A DNA stretch of 64,000 nucleotides from Arenibacter antarcticus (GCF_041320605.1 NZ_CP166679.1:310001-374000); one strand, 5' to 3'; counted from the stretch's first letter, positions 40,825 through 49,206 are shown. Notes: a model not told the origin generated them from the letters alone. A program made the numbers and translations.

Positions 40825-41955
40825 CTATAATCTTTTATCCATTTGTTTTACCATCATGGTTTTCCATTCGTAGAAATCTCCTGCTATAATACGCTTTCTT
40901 GCTTCACGCACCAACCACATATAAAATCCGAGATTGTGAATAGTAGCAATTTGCTTCCCCAAATATTCGTTTGCAGCAAATAAATGTCTTAGATAGGCTT
41001 TGGAGTACTCTCTATCTACAAAAGTAGTACCCATTTCATCCAAGGCAGAAAAATCGTCCTCCCACTTTTTATTTTTTATATTGATGGTGCCATGAGCGGT
41101 AAATAGCATCCCGTTCCTTGCATTTCTAGTAGGCATCACACAATCAAACATATCAACACCCAACGCAATATTTTCTAAAATATTGATAGGCGTCCCTACT
41201 CCCATAAGATATCTAGGCTTGTCCTCAGGTAAAATATCGCATACAACCTCGGTCATAGCGTACATTTCATCTGCGGGCTCCCCTACAGATAATCCACCTA
41301 TAGCATTCCCCTCTGCCCCCACTCCGGCGATATACTCAGCAGATTGCCTTCTAAGGTCCTTATAGGTAGAGCCTTGAACGATAGGAAAAAAAGTCTGCTC
41401 ATAATCATAGGCTAAAGGGGTTTTATCTAGATGTTTTATACATCGATCCAACCACCTATGCGTCATATGCATAGATCTTTTGGCGTAATTATAATCGCAA
41501 GGATAAGGTGTACATTCATCAAAGGCCATAATAATATCGGCCCCTATCACCCTTTGGATTTCCATTACGTTCTCTGGGGTAAACACATGGTAGGATCCAT
41601 CTATATGGGATTTAAACTTAACCCCTTCCTCCTTGATCTTCCTGTTCTCGGATAAGGAATACACTTGGTATCCCCCGCTATCGGTTAATATATTCCGGTC
41701 CCAGCCCATAAATTTATGGAGTCCCCCTGCCTGTTGTAAAATATTAGTTTTAGGCCTAAGGTATAAATGGTAGGTATTCCCTAGAATTACATCTGGGTTT
41801 ATCTCTTCCTTAAGTTCCTTTTGATGAACTCCCTTTACCGATGCAACTGTTCCTACAGGCATAAATATGGGGGTTTCTATTTTACCGTGGTCCGTAATAA
41901 GTTCTGCGGCCCTGGCCTTTGTTCTAGTATCTGAGTGCTGTAAAGTGAATTTCAA
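40825..41955 (-). CDS. tgt: tRNA-guanine(34) transglycosylase, zinc cysteines missing
   Basis: Exchanges G34 for preQ1 in GUN-anticodon tRNAs on the way to queuosine. 376 residues, TIM-barrel. DSGGYQVYSL holds the catalytic base Asp, IMAFDECTPYP and GGLSVGEP the substrate pocket, and GVDMFDCVMPTRNARNG the nucleophile region. The expected C-x-C-x-x-C of the zinc site is replaced by GTTFVD, while the final His (ATIHNL) remains. Start: TTG at 41955 gives the usual length and start (KFTLQHSD); a minus-strand TATATTTG at 41976-41983 lies just upstream and would exclude the longer frame to 42078. Confidence 0.93.
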   Translation of the reverse strand: MKFTLQHSDTRTKARAAELITDHGKIETPIFMPVGTVASVKGVHQKELKEEINPDVILGNTYHLYLRPKTNILQQAGGLHKFMGWDRNILTDSGGYQVYSLSENRKIKEEGVKFKSHIDGSYHVFTPENVMEIQRVIGADIIMAFDECTPYPCDYNYAKRSMHMTHRWLDRCIKHLDKTPLAYDYEQTFFPIVQGSTYKDLRRQSAEYIAGVGAEGNAIGGLSVGEPADEMYAMTEVVCDILPEDKPRYLMGVGTPINILENIALGVDMFDCVMPTRNARNGMLFTAHGTINIKNKKWEDDFSALDEMGTTFVDREYSKAYLRHLFAANEYLGKQIATIHNLGFYMWLVREARKRIIAGDFYEWKTMMVKQMDKRL

Positions 41956-41975
41956 AAAAAAGTGATTTAAAGCCG

Positions 41976-41983
41976 CAAATATA
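41976..41983 (-). promoter_or_regulatory. tgt -7 element
   Basis: CAAATATA on the plus strand reads TATATTTG on the minus strand. A TTG lies 24 bp further upstream, a longer spacer than usual. The first-base position relative to the TTG start supports the short tgt protein. Confidence 0.5.
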
Positions 41984-42068
41984 GTCAACTCCTTGTCATT
42001 AAGTTGCCAACAAAAAAATAAAGTTGGCCTAATCATTGCTAAAGTTAACAAAATATAACAACTCCTAC

Positions 42069-42099
42069 TTGTATACACAAAAGATAGCCACTACTTTTG
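42069..42099 (+). promoter_or_regulatory. Transketolase operon promoter
   Basis: TTG 42069-42071, 20-bp spacer, TACTTTTG 42092-42099, with the start codon at 42125. Confidence 0.7.
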
Positions 42100-42124
42100 G
42101 GGGAGTTTAAAAAAATAGACAAAA

Positions 42125-42970
42125 ATGCCAAAACTTCAAGAATTACAAGATTTGACCGTTCAGGTACGCAGAGACATATTGAGAATGGTCCACAAGGTTA
42201 ACTCCGGACATCCAGGAGGTTCATTGGGTTGTACTGAATATATGGTAGCACTATACAATGACATTATGGAGCTTAAGGATGGGTTTGATATGGATGGGGA
42301 AGGAGAAGATCTATTCTTTTTATCCAACGGCCATATCTCCCCAGTATTCTATAGTGTTTTAGCAAGAAAAGGATATTTTCCTGTTGATGAATTAAATACA
42401 TTCAGACTTATCAACTCGCGTTTACAGGGTCACCCAACTACTCATGAAGGGTTACCTGGGGTGCGTATTGCCTCCGGATCTTTAGGTCAAGGTATGTCCG
42501 TAGCTTTAGGCGCGGCACAGGCTAAAAAACTAAATAAGGATCCCAAACTAGTGTATACCCTACACGGTGACGGTGAATTACAGGAAGGACAGAACTGGGA
42601 AGCCATTATGTATGCTGCTGGTAAAAAGGTAGACAACCTTATATCTACCATTGATTACAATGGACAGCAGATAGATGGGGCAACCGAAGACGTTTTGCCA
42701 ATGGGCGATTTAAGAAAGAAATTCGAGGCATTTGGCTGGGATGTTGTTGACATTGAGGAAGGCAACAATTTAGAAGCCGTTATAAAAGGAATGAAAGAGG
42801 CCAAAAGCAGGACTGGAAAAGGCAAACCAGTATGTGTTTTGTTACACACGGTAATGGGACATGGGGTAGACTTTATGATGTACACCCACGCATGGCACGG
42901 AAAGGCTCCCAATGATGAGCAATTGGAGAACGCCCTATCACAAAATCCAGTAACCCTCGGAGATTATTAA
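42125..42970 (+). CDS. Transketolase, N-terminal subunit
   Basis: Thiamine-diphosphate-binding half of a split transketolase (non-oxidative pentose phosphate pathway). 281 residues. The substrate and cofactor residues HPGGSLG, GHPTTHEGLPGVR and SLGQGMSVALGAA, and the ThDP/Mg motif G-D-G-E-L-Q-E-G-Q-N-W-E are all visible. The Pyr domain is supplied by the next gene, 37 bp downstream. The split into two adjacent genes is usual in Bacteroidota. Confidence 0.94.
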   Translation: MPKLQELQDLTVQVRRDILRMVHKVNSGHPGGSLGCTEYMVALYNDIMELKDGFDMDGEGEDLFFLSNGHISPVFYSVLARKGYFPVDELNTFRLINSRLQGHPTTHEGLPGVRIASGSLGQGMSVALGAAQAKKLNKDPKLVYTLHGDGELQEGQNWEAIMYAAGKKVDNLISTIDYNGQQIDGATEDVLPMGDLRKKFEAFGWDVVDIEEGNNLEAVIKGMKEAKSRTGKGKPVCVLLHTVMGHGVDFMMYTHAWHGKAPNDEQLENALSQNPVTLGDY

Positions 42971-43007
42971 TCCAACCCATTTCTATTAACGATAAAGAAA
43001 GTACACG

Positions 43008-43961
43008 ATGAAAAAATATATAGATCAAGGAAAAAACGATACAAGAAGTGGATTTGGTGCCGGACTAGCCGAACTTGGCAGAAGCAACCCCAATGTAGTT
43101 GCTTTATGTGCAGATTTGGTTGGTTCCCTAAAAATGGAAAAGTTTATTGAGGAAAATCCAGAGCGATTTTTCCAAATAGGAATTGCCGAGGCCAATATGA
43201 TGGGCATTGCAGCGGGACTCACTATAGGAGGGAAAATACCTTTTACAGGAACTTTCGCTAATTTTTCTACTGGACGCGTCTACGATCAAATCCGCCAGTC
43301 TATTGCCTATTCTGGTAAAAACGTAAAGATCTGTGCCTCCCATGCTGGAGTTACCTTAGGTGAGGACGGTGCCACACACCAGATTTTGGAGGATTTGGGA
43401 ATGATGAAAATGTTACCTGGAATGACCGTTATCAATCCATGTGATTACAACCAGACAAAAGCAGCTACTATTGCCATTGCGGAACACGAAGGCCCAGTTT
43501 ACCTGAGATTCGGTCGTCCAAAAGTAGCTAATTTCACCCCTGTAGATCAGAAATTTGAAATTGGGAAGGCCCTTATGCTTAGTGAAGGTACCGATGTAAC
43601 CATTGTTGCCACCGGCCATTTGGTCTGGGAAGCATTGGTCGCTGCCGAAAATTTGGAGAAACAAGGAATTTCTGCAGAAGTCATCAACATACATACCATT
43701 AAGCCTTTTGACGGAGAAGCAGTGTTAAAGTCTGTTAAAAAAACCGGCTGTGTCGTGAGTGCGGAAGAGCATAACTATTTGGGAGGACTTGGTGAAAGTG
43801 TTGCCGGATACCTTGCTACTACGCATCCTACGCCCCAGGAATTTGTTGGGACAAAAGATACTTTTGGAGAAAGTGGCACCCCAGAAGAATTAATGGCTAA
43901 GTATGGTTTGGATACTAAAGCCATAGAAAAAGCCGTTTTAAAAGTGTTAAAAAGAAAGTAA
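43008..43961 (+). CDS. Transketolase, C-terminal subunit
   Basis: Pyrimidine-binding and C-terminal domains of the split transketolase, 317 residues. Conserved features include the catalytic Glu of the cofactor in FFQIGIAEANMMGIAAGLT, FANFSTGRVYDQIRQS, SHAGVTLGEDGATHQ and the C-terminal EEHNYLGGLGESV. Functions as a heterotetramer with the product of 42125, by family knowledge. Translated from the same message. Confidence 0.94.
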   Translation: MKKYIDQGKNDTRSGFGAGLAELGRSNPNVVALCADLVGSLKMEKFIEENPERFFQIGIAEANMMGIAAGLTIGGKIPFTGTFANFSTGRVYDQIRQSIAYSGKNVKICASHAGVTLGEDGATHQILEDLGMMKMLPGMTVINPCDYNQTKAATIAIAEHEGPVYLRFGRPKVANFTPVDQKFEIGKALMLSEGTDVTIVATGHLVWEALVAAENLEKQGISAEVINIHTIKPFDGEAVLKSVKKTGCVVSAEEHNYLGGLGESVAGYLATTHPTPQEFVGTKDTFGESGTPEELMAKYGLDTKAIEKAVLKVLKRK

Positions 43962-44178
43962 TTCTAATGCCCTTGGGTAGATGACATCGCTTGATCTAAA
44001 ATTTGGTGAATACATAAGAGCGCAACAAAGAGACAATACTTTATTAAAGAGTATTACTCTAAGGCAATCTTATAGTCCACCACTTTTTTTGTGTCAAGTA
44101 TATTTTTTTTTGAGATAAACCATGAAAAATATTGTGCCTATAATTGTACAATGTTTTCTAATTTAAAAGAACACACCT

Positions 44179-44760
44179 ATGATGAAAAAAACAGTTTTAT
44201 TGGCAGCTTTTGCTTTAATAAGTATAACTGCATTCGCACAAAAAGATCCGGGCTTTGGAATAAAGGCAGGTCTAAACTATGGCGCCAACGGGGATTATTT
44301 TGAGTCTACCGAAAACGCATATAAGGACCCCAAGAGCAACGTGGGCTACCATGTTGGGATTTTCGGCAAGCTGGGGGACAAAATTTATTTCCGTCCCGAA
44401 TTGGTATATACCAAGACCAAATCGGATTATGACAACAATAGTTTGGCGATGAGCAAATTAGATGCTCCCCTTTTATTAGGCGTTAACCTTATTGGGCCAC
44501 TTCAAGTTTTCGCAGGTCCTGCGTTCCAGTATATTTTGGATACAGATTACGATGGTATCACTATAGGGGATGTAGAAGATGATTTCACTGTAGGACTCAA
44601 TGTGGGCGTTGGAATCGCATTCGGAAAATTCGGAATCGATCTAAGGTATGAAAGAGGATTTAGCGAGAATGAGGTAACTGTAGTTGATGGTGTATTTTCT
44701 GGAGACAGAATCGACACCAGACCCGATCAATTGATCTTGAGCTTGGGAATTAGCCTTTAA
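44179..44760 (+). CDS. Outer-membrane beta-barrel (porin/PorT-like) protein
   Basis: 193 residues with a signal peptide (about 1-20, ending TAFAQ) and eight or so amphipathic strands such as FGIKAGLNYGAN, GYHVGIFGKLG, YFRPELVYTK and GIDLRYERGF, ending with a C-terminal strand LILSLGISL. This is the small opacity-protein-like barrel abundant in Bacteroidota. Role unknown, probably structural or diffusion-related. Monocistronic with a strong palindromic terminator. Confidence 0.88.
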   Translation: MMKKTVLLAAFALISITAFAQKDPGFGIKAGLNYGANGDYFESTENAYKDPKSNVGYHVGIFGKLGDKIYFRPELVYTKTKSDYDNNSLAMSKLDAPLLLGVNLIGPLQVFAGPAFQYILDTDYDGITIGDVEDDFTVGLNVGVGIAFGKFGIDLRYERGFSENEVTVVDGVFSGDRIDTRPDQLILSLGISL

Positions 44761-44812
44761 TAGTACTTAGCAAGAAGTCGCACTAGAGTTTTACTTGCTT
44801 AAAAGTTATTGG

Positions 44813-44852
44813 AACCGTCCATCAAATTAATTTGATGGACGGTTTTTTTTTA
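44813..44852 (+). terminator. Terminator after the barrel protein
   Basis: Perfect 32-bp palindrome with arms AACCGTCCATCAAATT (44813-44828) and its complement (44829-44844), then T8. Confidence 0.92.
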
Positions 44853-44994
44853 GACCTCATTAACCGGGAAATCATTTAAAAAATCAATTCTATGTTGGGC
44901 GTTCCCCTATTGGGTCGCTTTTTTCGCTATATCTTTTTTGATTGTCGCTCTACACCATCCATTATGTGGCTCTATTTAGGCATTGTCCACAATA

Positions 44995-45021
44995 CCTGCA
45001 AGGTTTGCTAAACCTTGCAGG
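44995..45021. repeat. Perfect hairpin, 12-bp stem
   Basis: CCTGCAAGGTTT, loop GCT, AAACCTTGCAGG. Not followed by a T-run on either side, so not an ordinary terminator. Confidence 0.75.
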
Positions 45022-45183
45022 ATTAGGAAATACAAGTCCAAAAAGATCAAAAAAGGATGCCGCTGCACAAGCTAACGCAGAGATTAGTATTAAGTACACA
45101 GTTCTGAGTATTCAGTATTGTGTCCGTTATATTTCCCTGATATAGCTCAACCAATTCAATTGGACCTCTACCACATAACTTGA

Positions 45184-45335
45184 TAACTCCGTATTCTCAT
45201 AACCTTTTAACAATTCACCCTAGAAGGTGAGATTTCTCAATCGCCCAAAAATAAGGCTCATTTCGAAATGACGTAAAACATTTCCAAATTGACAATTCCA
45301 CACATTAGCAAATTAACAAATTGTTATATTTTCAT
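45184..45335. repeat. Diverged repeat, copy 1
   Basis: Begins with an ACTCCGTATTCTCATAACC block and ends with a CATTTCCAAATTGACA...ACACATTAG block. The centre contains CACC-CTAGAA-GGTG. Shares both ends with 45356-45542. Confidence 0.6.
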
Positions 45336-45355
45336 AGTATTCCCTCCGTAACTTC

Positions 45356-45542
45356 AATACTCCGCATCTTCATACCCTTTTAACAATGCTGATCGAATTG
45401 AATTGCCCCGTGATTTATCACGGGGATTACTAACGAATCAGAAAAACGGCTTTAGCCAAAGCCTGAATGCTTCCCTTATAGGCACATTTCCAAATTGACA
45501 TATCAACACATTAGTAAATTAATTAACTGGTGCATTTTTACA
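45356..45542. repeat. Diverged repeat, copy 2
   Basis: Same end blocks as copy 1, but a longer unrelated centre that contains the CCCCGTGAT-TT-ATCACGGGG hairpin (45406-45425). Confidence 0.6.
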
Positions 45543-45707
45543 TTAATAAAATATTCTATTTAAACCTCCCCGTTACTTAGAGTGGCTTTATGGAGCGCAG
45601 CGGAATAAAAATGTATCCAGAAGCAAGTTTGACATTTATCCATTTACACTTCCTTGATGTAGGATGCCACATTAAATAAAAAACCATGAGAACATCACTA
45701 AAAGGAA

Positions 45708-45751
45708 TAAAAAAACCGACTCCTGAATCAGATTCAAAAGTCGGTTTTTAG
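45708..45751 (-). terminator. Terminator of the FKBP gene
   Basis: AAAAACCGACT / AGTCGGTTTTT stem 20 bp beyond the stop of the minus-strand gene, with A/T runs on both sides. Confidence 0.85.
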
Positions 45752-45768
45752 TGAATTTTAATTTTGGA

Positions 45769-46728
45769 TTATTTGGTAGTGGGATCCAAATAATCCGGAG
45801 TTCCGTTTCCATTGGTATCAGGGAAGCTTATATTTCCATCCGCATCTATAAGAATCTCCTCTCTTGTAGGTTTTCCATCACCGTCATCATCGGGGTCCAT
45901 AAAGTTGGCTGTAAATTGAACCTTATCTTTTATCTCTTTCTCTATATCTGTGTTATCGTCATACAAATACCCATTTCCATTTAAATCTTCCATAAATGAC
46001 GGAATCCCATCATTATCATGGTCAATTTGACTCATTGCAAAAAGATCGATTGTAAACACTAAAGGGCTATAAGCTGGAATATTGGGAACACTAGAGTTAT
46101 AATAACCCAATCCTGAAGGAAAAATAACCAACCCTACTCCATACTCTTCCACAGAAAAGGTTCCATCCGCATTAATTATAGGCGCTCCCCCTGTCTTAAG
46201 ATGGGATGTCCCTTCCGCAAATCCACGTGCACCTCCTCCTTGAATTCCAGCCAAATCGAACCATACCGGTGAATTACCGGAAGCATCAAATCTTTTACCA
46301 TTCAACAACATTCCCTCATATCTAACAAATGCAGAATCGGCTACGGTAATTGCTTTACCTACTCCTTCTCTGGCTACCAAATAATAATAAGTATGGTCTA
46401 CCATACCTTCTCCTTCCGATCCAAACCTATTGGCAGGTACGGAAATGGTTTTAGCAGTAACCTGGCTCATTAGGCTTGTCTTATCCGCATTGTCCCCAGC
46501 GAGGGTATCTATCTTTATTTTAAAATTGAAGCCTTCAGCAGGACTTTCAAATTCCTCATAGTTATAGAAATGTGTTTCCAAAAAATCTTTAATACTAGTG
46601 TCATCTAGTGGAATCACTTCCTCCAAATTCTTTGGAGGCACCACCACTACTGAGGGGCCGTCATCCTTCTTACAGGACCAAATAGTAACAAATACAAAAG
46701 CGAACAACAGAACTCTCTTTAAAATCAT
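45769..46728 (-). CDS. FKBP-type peptidyl-prolyl isomerase lipoprotein
   Basis: 319 residues from ATG 46728. Lipobox TIWSC (Cys about residue 17) predicts lipidation. The FKBP domain occupies about residues 120-240, with VRYEGMLLNGKRFDAS and the VIFPSGLGYY strand, suggesting a periplasmic or surface folding catalyst. The last 75 residues are unusual: Asp/Asn/Gly-rich calcium-binding repeats (DHDNDGIPSFMED, DPDDDGDGKPTREE, DTNGNGTPDYLDP) of the thrombospondin-3/EF-hand-like type. An in-frame upstream ATG at 46836 would bury the signal peptide. Confidence 0.88.
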   Translation of the reverse strand: MILKRVLLFAFVFVTIWSCKKDDGPSVVVVPPKNLEEVIPLDDTSIKDFLETHFYNYEEFESPAEGFNFKIKIDTLAGDNADKTSLMSQVTAKTISVPANRFGSEGEGMVDHTYYYLVAREGVGKAITVADSAFVRYEGMLLNGKRFDASGNSPVWFDLAGIQGGGARGFAEGTSHLKTGGAPIINADGTFSVEEYGVGLVIFPSGLGYYNSSVPNIPAYSPLVFTIDLFAMSQIDHDNDGIPSFMEDLNGNGYLYDDNTDIEKEIKDKVQFTANFMDPDDDGDGKPTREEILIDADGNISFPDTNGNGTPDYLDPTTK

Positions 46729-46767
46729 TGATTTCTTATTTAAAGGCGGCAAGATACAATTTTCCCC

Positions 46768-46775
46768 TATTTTTG
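46768..46775 (+). promoter_or_regulatory. -7 element upstream of the S4 gene
   Basis: TATTTTTG, 32 bp before the ATG at 46808. No convincing TTG at the usual distance. Confidence 0.35.
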
Positions 46776-46807
46776 TAGGAGACCTTAACAAAGAATTTGA
46801 ATAGTTT

Positions 46808-47218
46808 ATGCGAATTGACAAATACTTATGGAGCACCCGCTATTATAAGACCCGCAATATAGCAACCGAAGCTTGTAAAAAGGGCCATATTAGAATAAAC
46901 GAGCAGGTGGTAAAACCCTCTAGGGAGGTGTATCCCACAGATAAGATTGTGGTTAGGAAAAACCAGATTAAGTATCAGTTTACCGTCTTGGACATCCCAC
47001 CAAGCAGGGTTGGCGCCAAATTAGTGGATATCTATAGAAAGGATACCACGCCTAAGGAGGCTTTTGAGCACAATGAGCTGTTACAGTATTCCAAGGATTA
47101 CTATAGAAAAAAAGGGATGGGCAGACCTACGAAAAAAGATAGAAGAGATATTACGGACTACTTGGAGGAAGATCCAGTAGATGGACCAGTAAAAAAAACT
47201 GATGAAGGAACAGAATAA
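46808..47218 (+). CDS. S4-domain RNA-binding protein (Hsp15-like)
   Basis: 136 residues. The S4 domain is at the N-terminus: MRIDKYLWSTRYYKTRNIATEACKKGHIRINEQVVKPS. A basic middle and an acidic tail follow. Hsp15-type proteins bind free 50S subunits carrying nascent chains, and this is the likely role. First of three plus-strand genes that overlap or nearly touch: it shares 17 bp with the methyltransferase gene at 47202. Confidence 0.88.
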   Translation: MRIDKYLWSTRYYKTRNIATEACKKGHIRINEQVVKPSREVYPTDKIVVRKNQIKYQFTVLDIPPSRVGAKLVDIYRKDTTPKEAFEHNELLQYSKDYYRKKGMGRPTKKDRRDITDYLEEDPVDGPVKKTDEGTE

Positions 47219-47789
47219 GAATTTCTGGGAAAACAAATACAACAGCGGGAATTTGGGTTGGGATATTGGATACGCCTCCCCTCCCCTTACTGCCTATTTG
47301 GACCAATTGCCCAACAAGGATATAAAAATCCTTATCCCCGGTGCTGGAAACGCATACGAACTCCTATATCTGGTTCAACATGGCTTTAAGAACGTATATA
47401 TTGTTGATATTGCCAAAGCACCCCTAGACCGCATAAAAATGCAGTTACCCAATTACCCCGAGGACCAACTTATAGAAGGTGATTTCTTTGACCTAGACCT
47501 GACGGGTTTTGATTTAATTATAGAACAGACTTTTTTTTGTGCCATAGCTCCCAGCTTAAGACCGCAATATGTACTTAAAATAAAAGAACTTTTAAGGCCA
47601 AAGGGCAAGCTGGTAGGATTGTTTTTTACTTTCCCACTAACCGAGTCAGGGCCACCCTATGGGGGAAGTATAACCGAATACAAGGCTCATTTTTCGGACT
47701 ATTTCCAATTTAAGGTATTGGAAACTGCCTACAATTCTATAAAACCGAGAGAAGATAAGGAACTGTTTTTTATATTTGAATCCAAATAA
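47202..47789 (+). CDS. TPMT-family SAM-dependent methyltransferase
   Basis: 195 residues. The family signature is clear: FWENKYNSGNLGWDIGYASPPL at the start, the SAM loop LIPGAGNAYELLYL, an acidic VDIAKAPLDR strand end, and the EQTFFCAIAPSLRP segment. Thiopurine-methyltransferase-like enzymes methylate S, Se or Te compounds or halides; the natural substrate here is unknown. Cytoplasmic. Overlaps the S4 gene by 17 bp, and the PRTase gene follows after 8 bp. Confidence 0.9.
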   Translation: MKEQNKNFWENKYNSGNLGWDIGYASPPLTAYLDQLPNKDIKILIPGAGNAYELLYLVQHGFKNVYIVDIAKAPLDRIKMQLPNYPEDQLIEGDFFDLDLTGFDLIIEQTFFCAIAPSLRPQYVLKIKELLRPKGKLVGLFFTFPLTESGPPYGGSITEYKAHFSDYFQFKVLETAYNSIKPREDKELFFIFESK

Positions 47790-47797
47790 GAAGTACT

Positions 47798-48298
47798 ATG
47801 TCCAACAGAATATTATCCCACGAAGAAATACAGCACAAAATTAAACGCATTGCCTATCAGATCTACGAGGCCAATGTAAATGAGGAGGAGATTATTATTG
47901 CAGGTATAGAAGGCGGCGGATTGAGTTTTGCGAAAAAAATTCAATCTGTACTACAACAGATAACCGATGCCAATATTACCTTGTGCAAAGTACATATGGA
48001 CAAAAAGAACCCGTTAAACAGCGGGGTAAGCACCTCTATCCCTGAATCTGGGTACACGAATCGATCTGTGGTATTAGTAGACGACGTATTAAACTCTGGC
48101 ACTACCCTGATCTATGGAGTGCACCATTTTTTAAAAGTCCCATTAAAACAGCTAAAAACGGCGGTATTGGTCAATAGAAACCACAAGAAATATCCCGTTA
48201 AAGCCGATTATAAAGGAATTTCCCTTTCTACATCATTACTGGAACACATTATTGTAGAATTCAAAAACAATAACGATTCCGTGTACCTATCCGAGTAA
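47798..48298 (+). CDS. PyrR-like phosphoribosyltransferase
   Basis: 166 residues with a type I PRTase fold. The PRPP-binding motif is VVLVDDVLNSGTT, and the flexible loop and EGGGLSFAKKIQ nucleotide segment precede it. Similar to PyrR (uracil PRTase and pyr regulator), but no pyrimidine gene or attenuator is nearby, so the regulatory role is doubtful. Its end overlaps that of the convergent shikimate kinase gene by 12 bp. Confidence 0.85.
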   Translation: MSNRILSHEEIQHKIKRIAYQIYEANVNEEEIIIAGIEGGGLSFAKKIQSVLQQITDANITLCKVHMDKKNPLNSGVSTSIPESGYTNRSVVLVDDVLNSGTTLIYGVHHFLKVPLKQLKTAVLVNRNHKKYPVKADYKGISLSTSLLEHIIVEFKNNNDSVYLSE

Positions 48299-48802
48299 GC
48301 CGATAATCTCATCAGCAATGTGCTGAGGCGATTTATTATCACATTCCACAATATGATTTGCTTTTAAGTAGAAGTTATTGCGTTCAAATAAATGCTTGCC
48401 AATAAACTCTGGCAGGTCTTCATTCGCAATATCCTTGATAAGGGGTCTGTGTTCCTTTTCAGGTATTAATCGTTCAATCAATCCCGGAATGGAAACTTTT
48501 AGGTAAAAAACAGCATCTGCATATTGCAACATACTGTCCATATTTCCGGAATAACATGGAGTTCCACCCCCAGTTGACAAAATAAAGTTGGAATCTTCAG
48601 TTAAAAGTTCATTTAAAAAATGATGCTCTTTATTCCTAAAAAACACTTCTCCCTTGGTTTTAAAGAGCTCAGAAATGGAGGTCCCAAGATTGTTTTCCAA
48701 GACATCGTCCAAGTCTAAAAATCTACATTTCAATTCCTTAGCCAACAATTTCCCTATGGTAGACTTCCCACTACCCATATACCCTATCAATACTATTTTC
48801 AC
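48287..48802 (-). CDS. aroK: Shikimate kinase
   Basis: Phosphorylates shikimate at the 3-OH in aromatic amino acid synthesis. 171 residues. Walker A GYMGSGKST (residues about 7-15), the shikimate-binding D-x-D (FLDLDDVLE), GGGTPCY, and the lid Arg region in PEKEHRPL are all in place. Convergent with the PRTase gene; the two coding ends overlap. Confidence 0.95.
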   Translation of the reverse strand: MKIVLIGYMGSGKSTIGKLLAKELKCRFLDLDDVLENNLGTSISELFKTKGEVFFRNKEHHFLNELLTEDSNFILSTGGGTPCYSGNMDSMLQYADAVFYLKVSIPGLIERLIPEKEHRPLIKDIANEDLPEFIGKHLFERNNFYLKANHIVECDNKSPQHIADEIIGLLG

Positions 48803-48874
48803 GGTTCAAATTTTTTGTAAATTTGGCTTAAATTGGTGGTAAATAAAAAAAAATAAAAAAATAATAAAAAAGCC

Positions 48875-48904
48875 TTGTTATACAAACAAATGATTTTATA
48901 TTTG
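48875..48904 (+). promoter_or_regulatory. tRNA-Lys promoter (first copy)
   Basis: TTG 48875-48877, 19-bp spacer, TATATTTG 48897-48904. Identical in layout to 49317-49346. Confidence 0.7.
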
Positions 48905-48938
48905 CACCCGCAAACAACACGTATTTGCATCACATATT

Positions 48939-49011
48939 GACCTGGTAGCTCAGTTGGTAGAGCATCTCCCTTTTAAGGAGAGGGTCCTGGGTTCGAGCCC
49001 CAGCCCGGTCA
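48939..49011 (+). tRNA. tRNA-Lys (UUU), copy 1
   Basis: 73 nt. Anticodon loop CTTTTAA, D-stem GCTC/GAGC, T-stem CTGGG/CCCAG. The acceptor stem GACCTGG/CCCGGTC contains a U5-C68 mismatch. CCA not encoded. A short AAGTTAAG/CTTAACTT terminator follows at 49016-49042. Confidence 0.94.
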
Positions 49012-49013
49012 CA

Positions 49014-49045
49014 AAAAAGTTAAGTTCGCGCTTAACTTTTTTTGT
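49014..49045 (+). terminator. Terminator after tRNA-Lys copy 1
   Basis: AAGTTAAG-TTCGCG-CTTAACTT followed by T7. The second tRNA-Lys has the same structure at 49456-49490. Confidence 0.8.
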
Positions 49046-49120
49046 TTAAAGTTATTTGAAATTACTTAATTTTGTATTTAGAATCAGCATTAAAGTGAAT
49101 TCCAAATACATTATCAAAAA

Positions 49121-49204
49121 GCCCACGTGGTGAAATTGGTAGACACGCTACCTTGAGGGGGTAGTGTTCGCAAGGATGTGCTAGTTCGAATCTAGTCGTG
49201 GGCA
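49121..49204 (+). tRNA. tRNA-Leu (GAG)
   Basis: 84 nt with a class II long variable arm (TGTTCGCAAGGATG). Acceptor GCCCACG / CGTGGGC perfect, anticodon GAG, T-loop TTCGAAT. CCA not encoded. A hairpin with AACCGTTAGC/GCTAACGGTT arms (49208-49245) follows. Confidence 0.94.
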
Positions 49205-49206
49205 CT

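Larger units (their letters stand above)
44853..45768. other. Repeat-rich noncoding region
   Basis: About 900 bp with no credible gene. It holds a perfect 12-bp-stem hairpin (44995-45021), a diverged duplication with variable central hairpins (45184-45335 and 45356-45542), AT-rich CAAATTGACA-type near-repeats, and the FKBP terminator at its right end. Confidence 0.65.

Noticed and set aside
41956-42078. Longer N-terminus for Tgt
   Set aside because: The extra 41 residues have no family counterpart, and the promoter -7 element at 41976-41983 lies inside this stretch.
42125-43961. Transketolase broken by a frameshift
   Set aside because: The two halves are separate complete genes with their own starts; this split is normal in Bacteroidota.
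44942-45145. 67-codon plus-strand frame in the repeat region
   Set aside because: It spans the perfect hairpin and low-complexity AGTATT repeats; no protein-like composition.
47798-48298. PyrR as a true pyr-operon attenuation protein
   Set aside because: No pyrimidine genes or leader attenuator are near; only the PRTase fold is supported.
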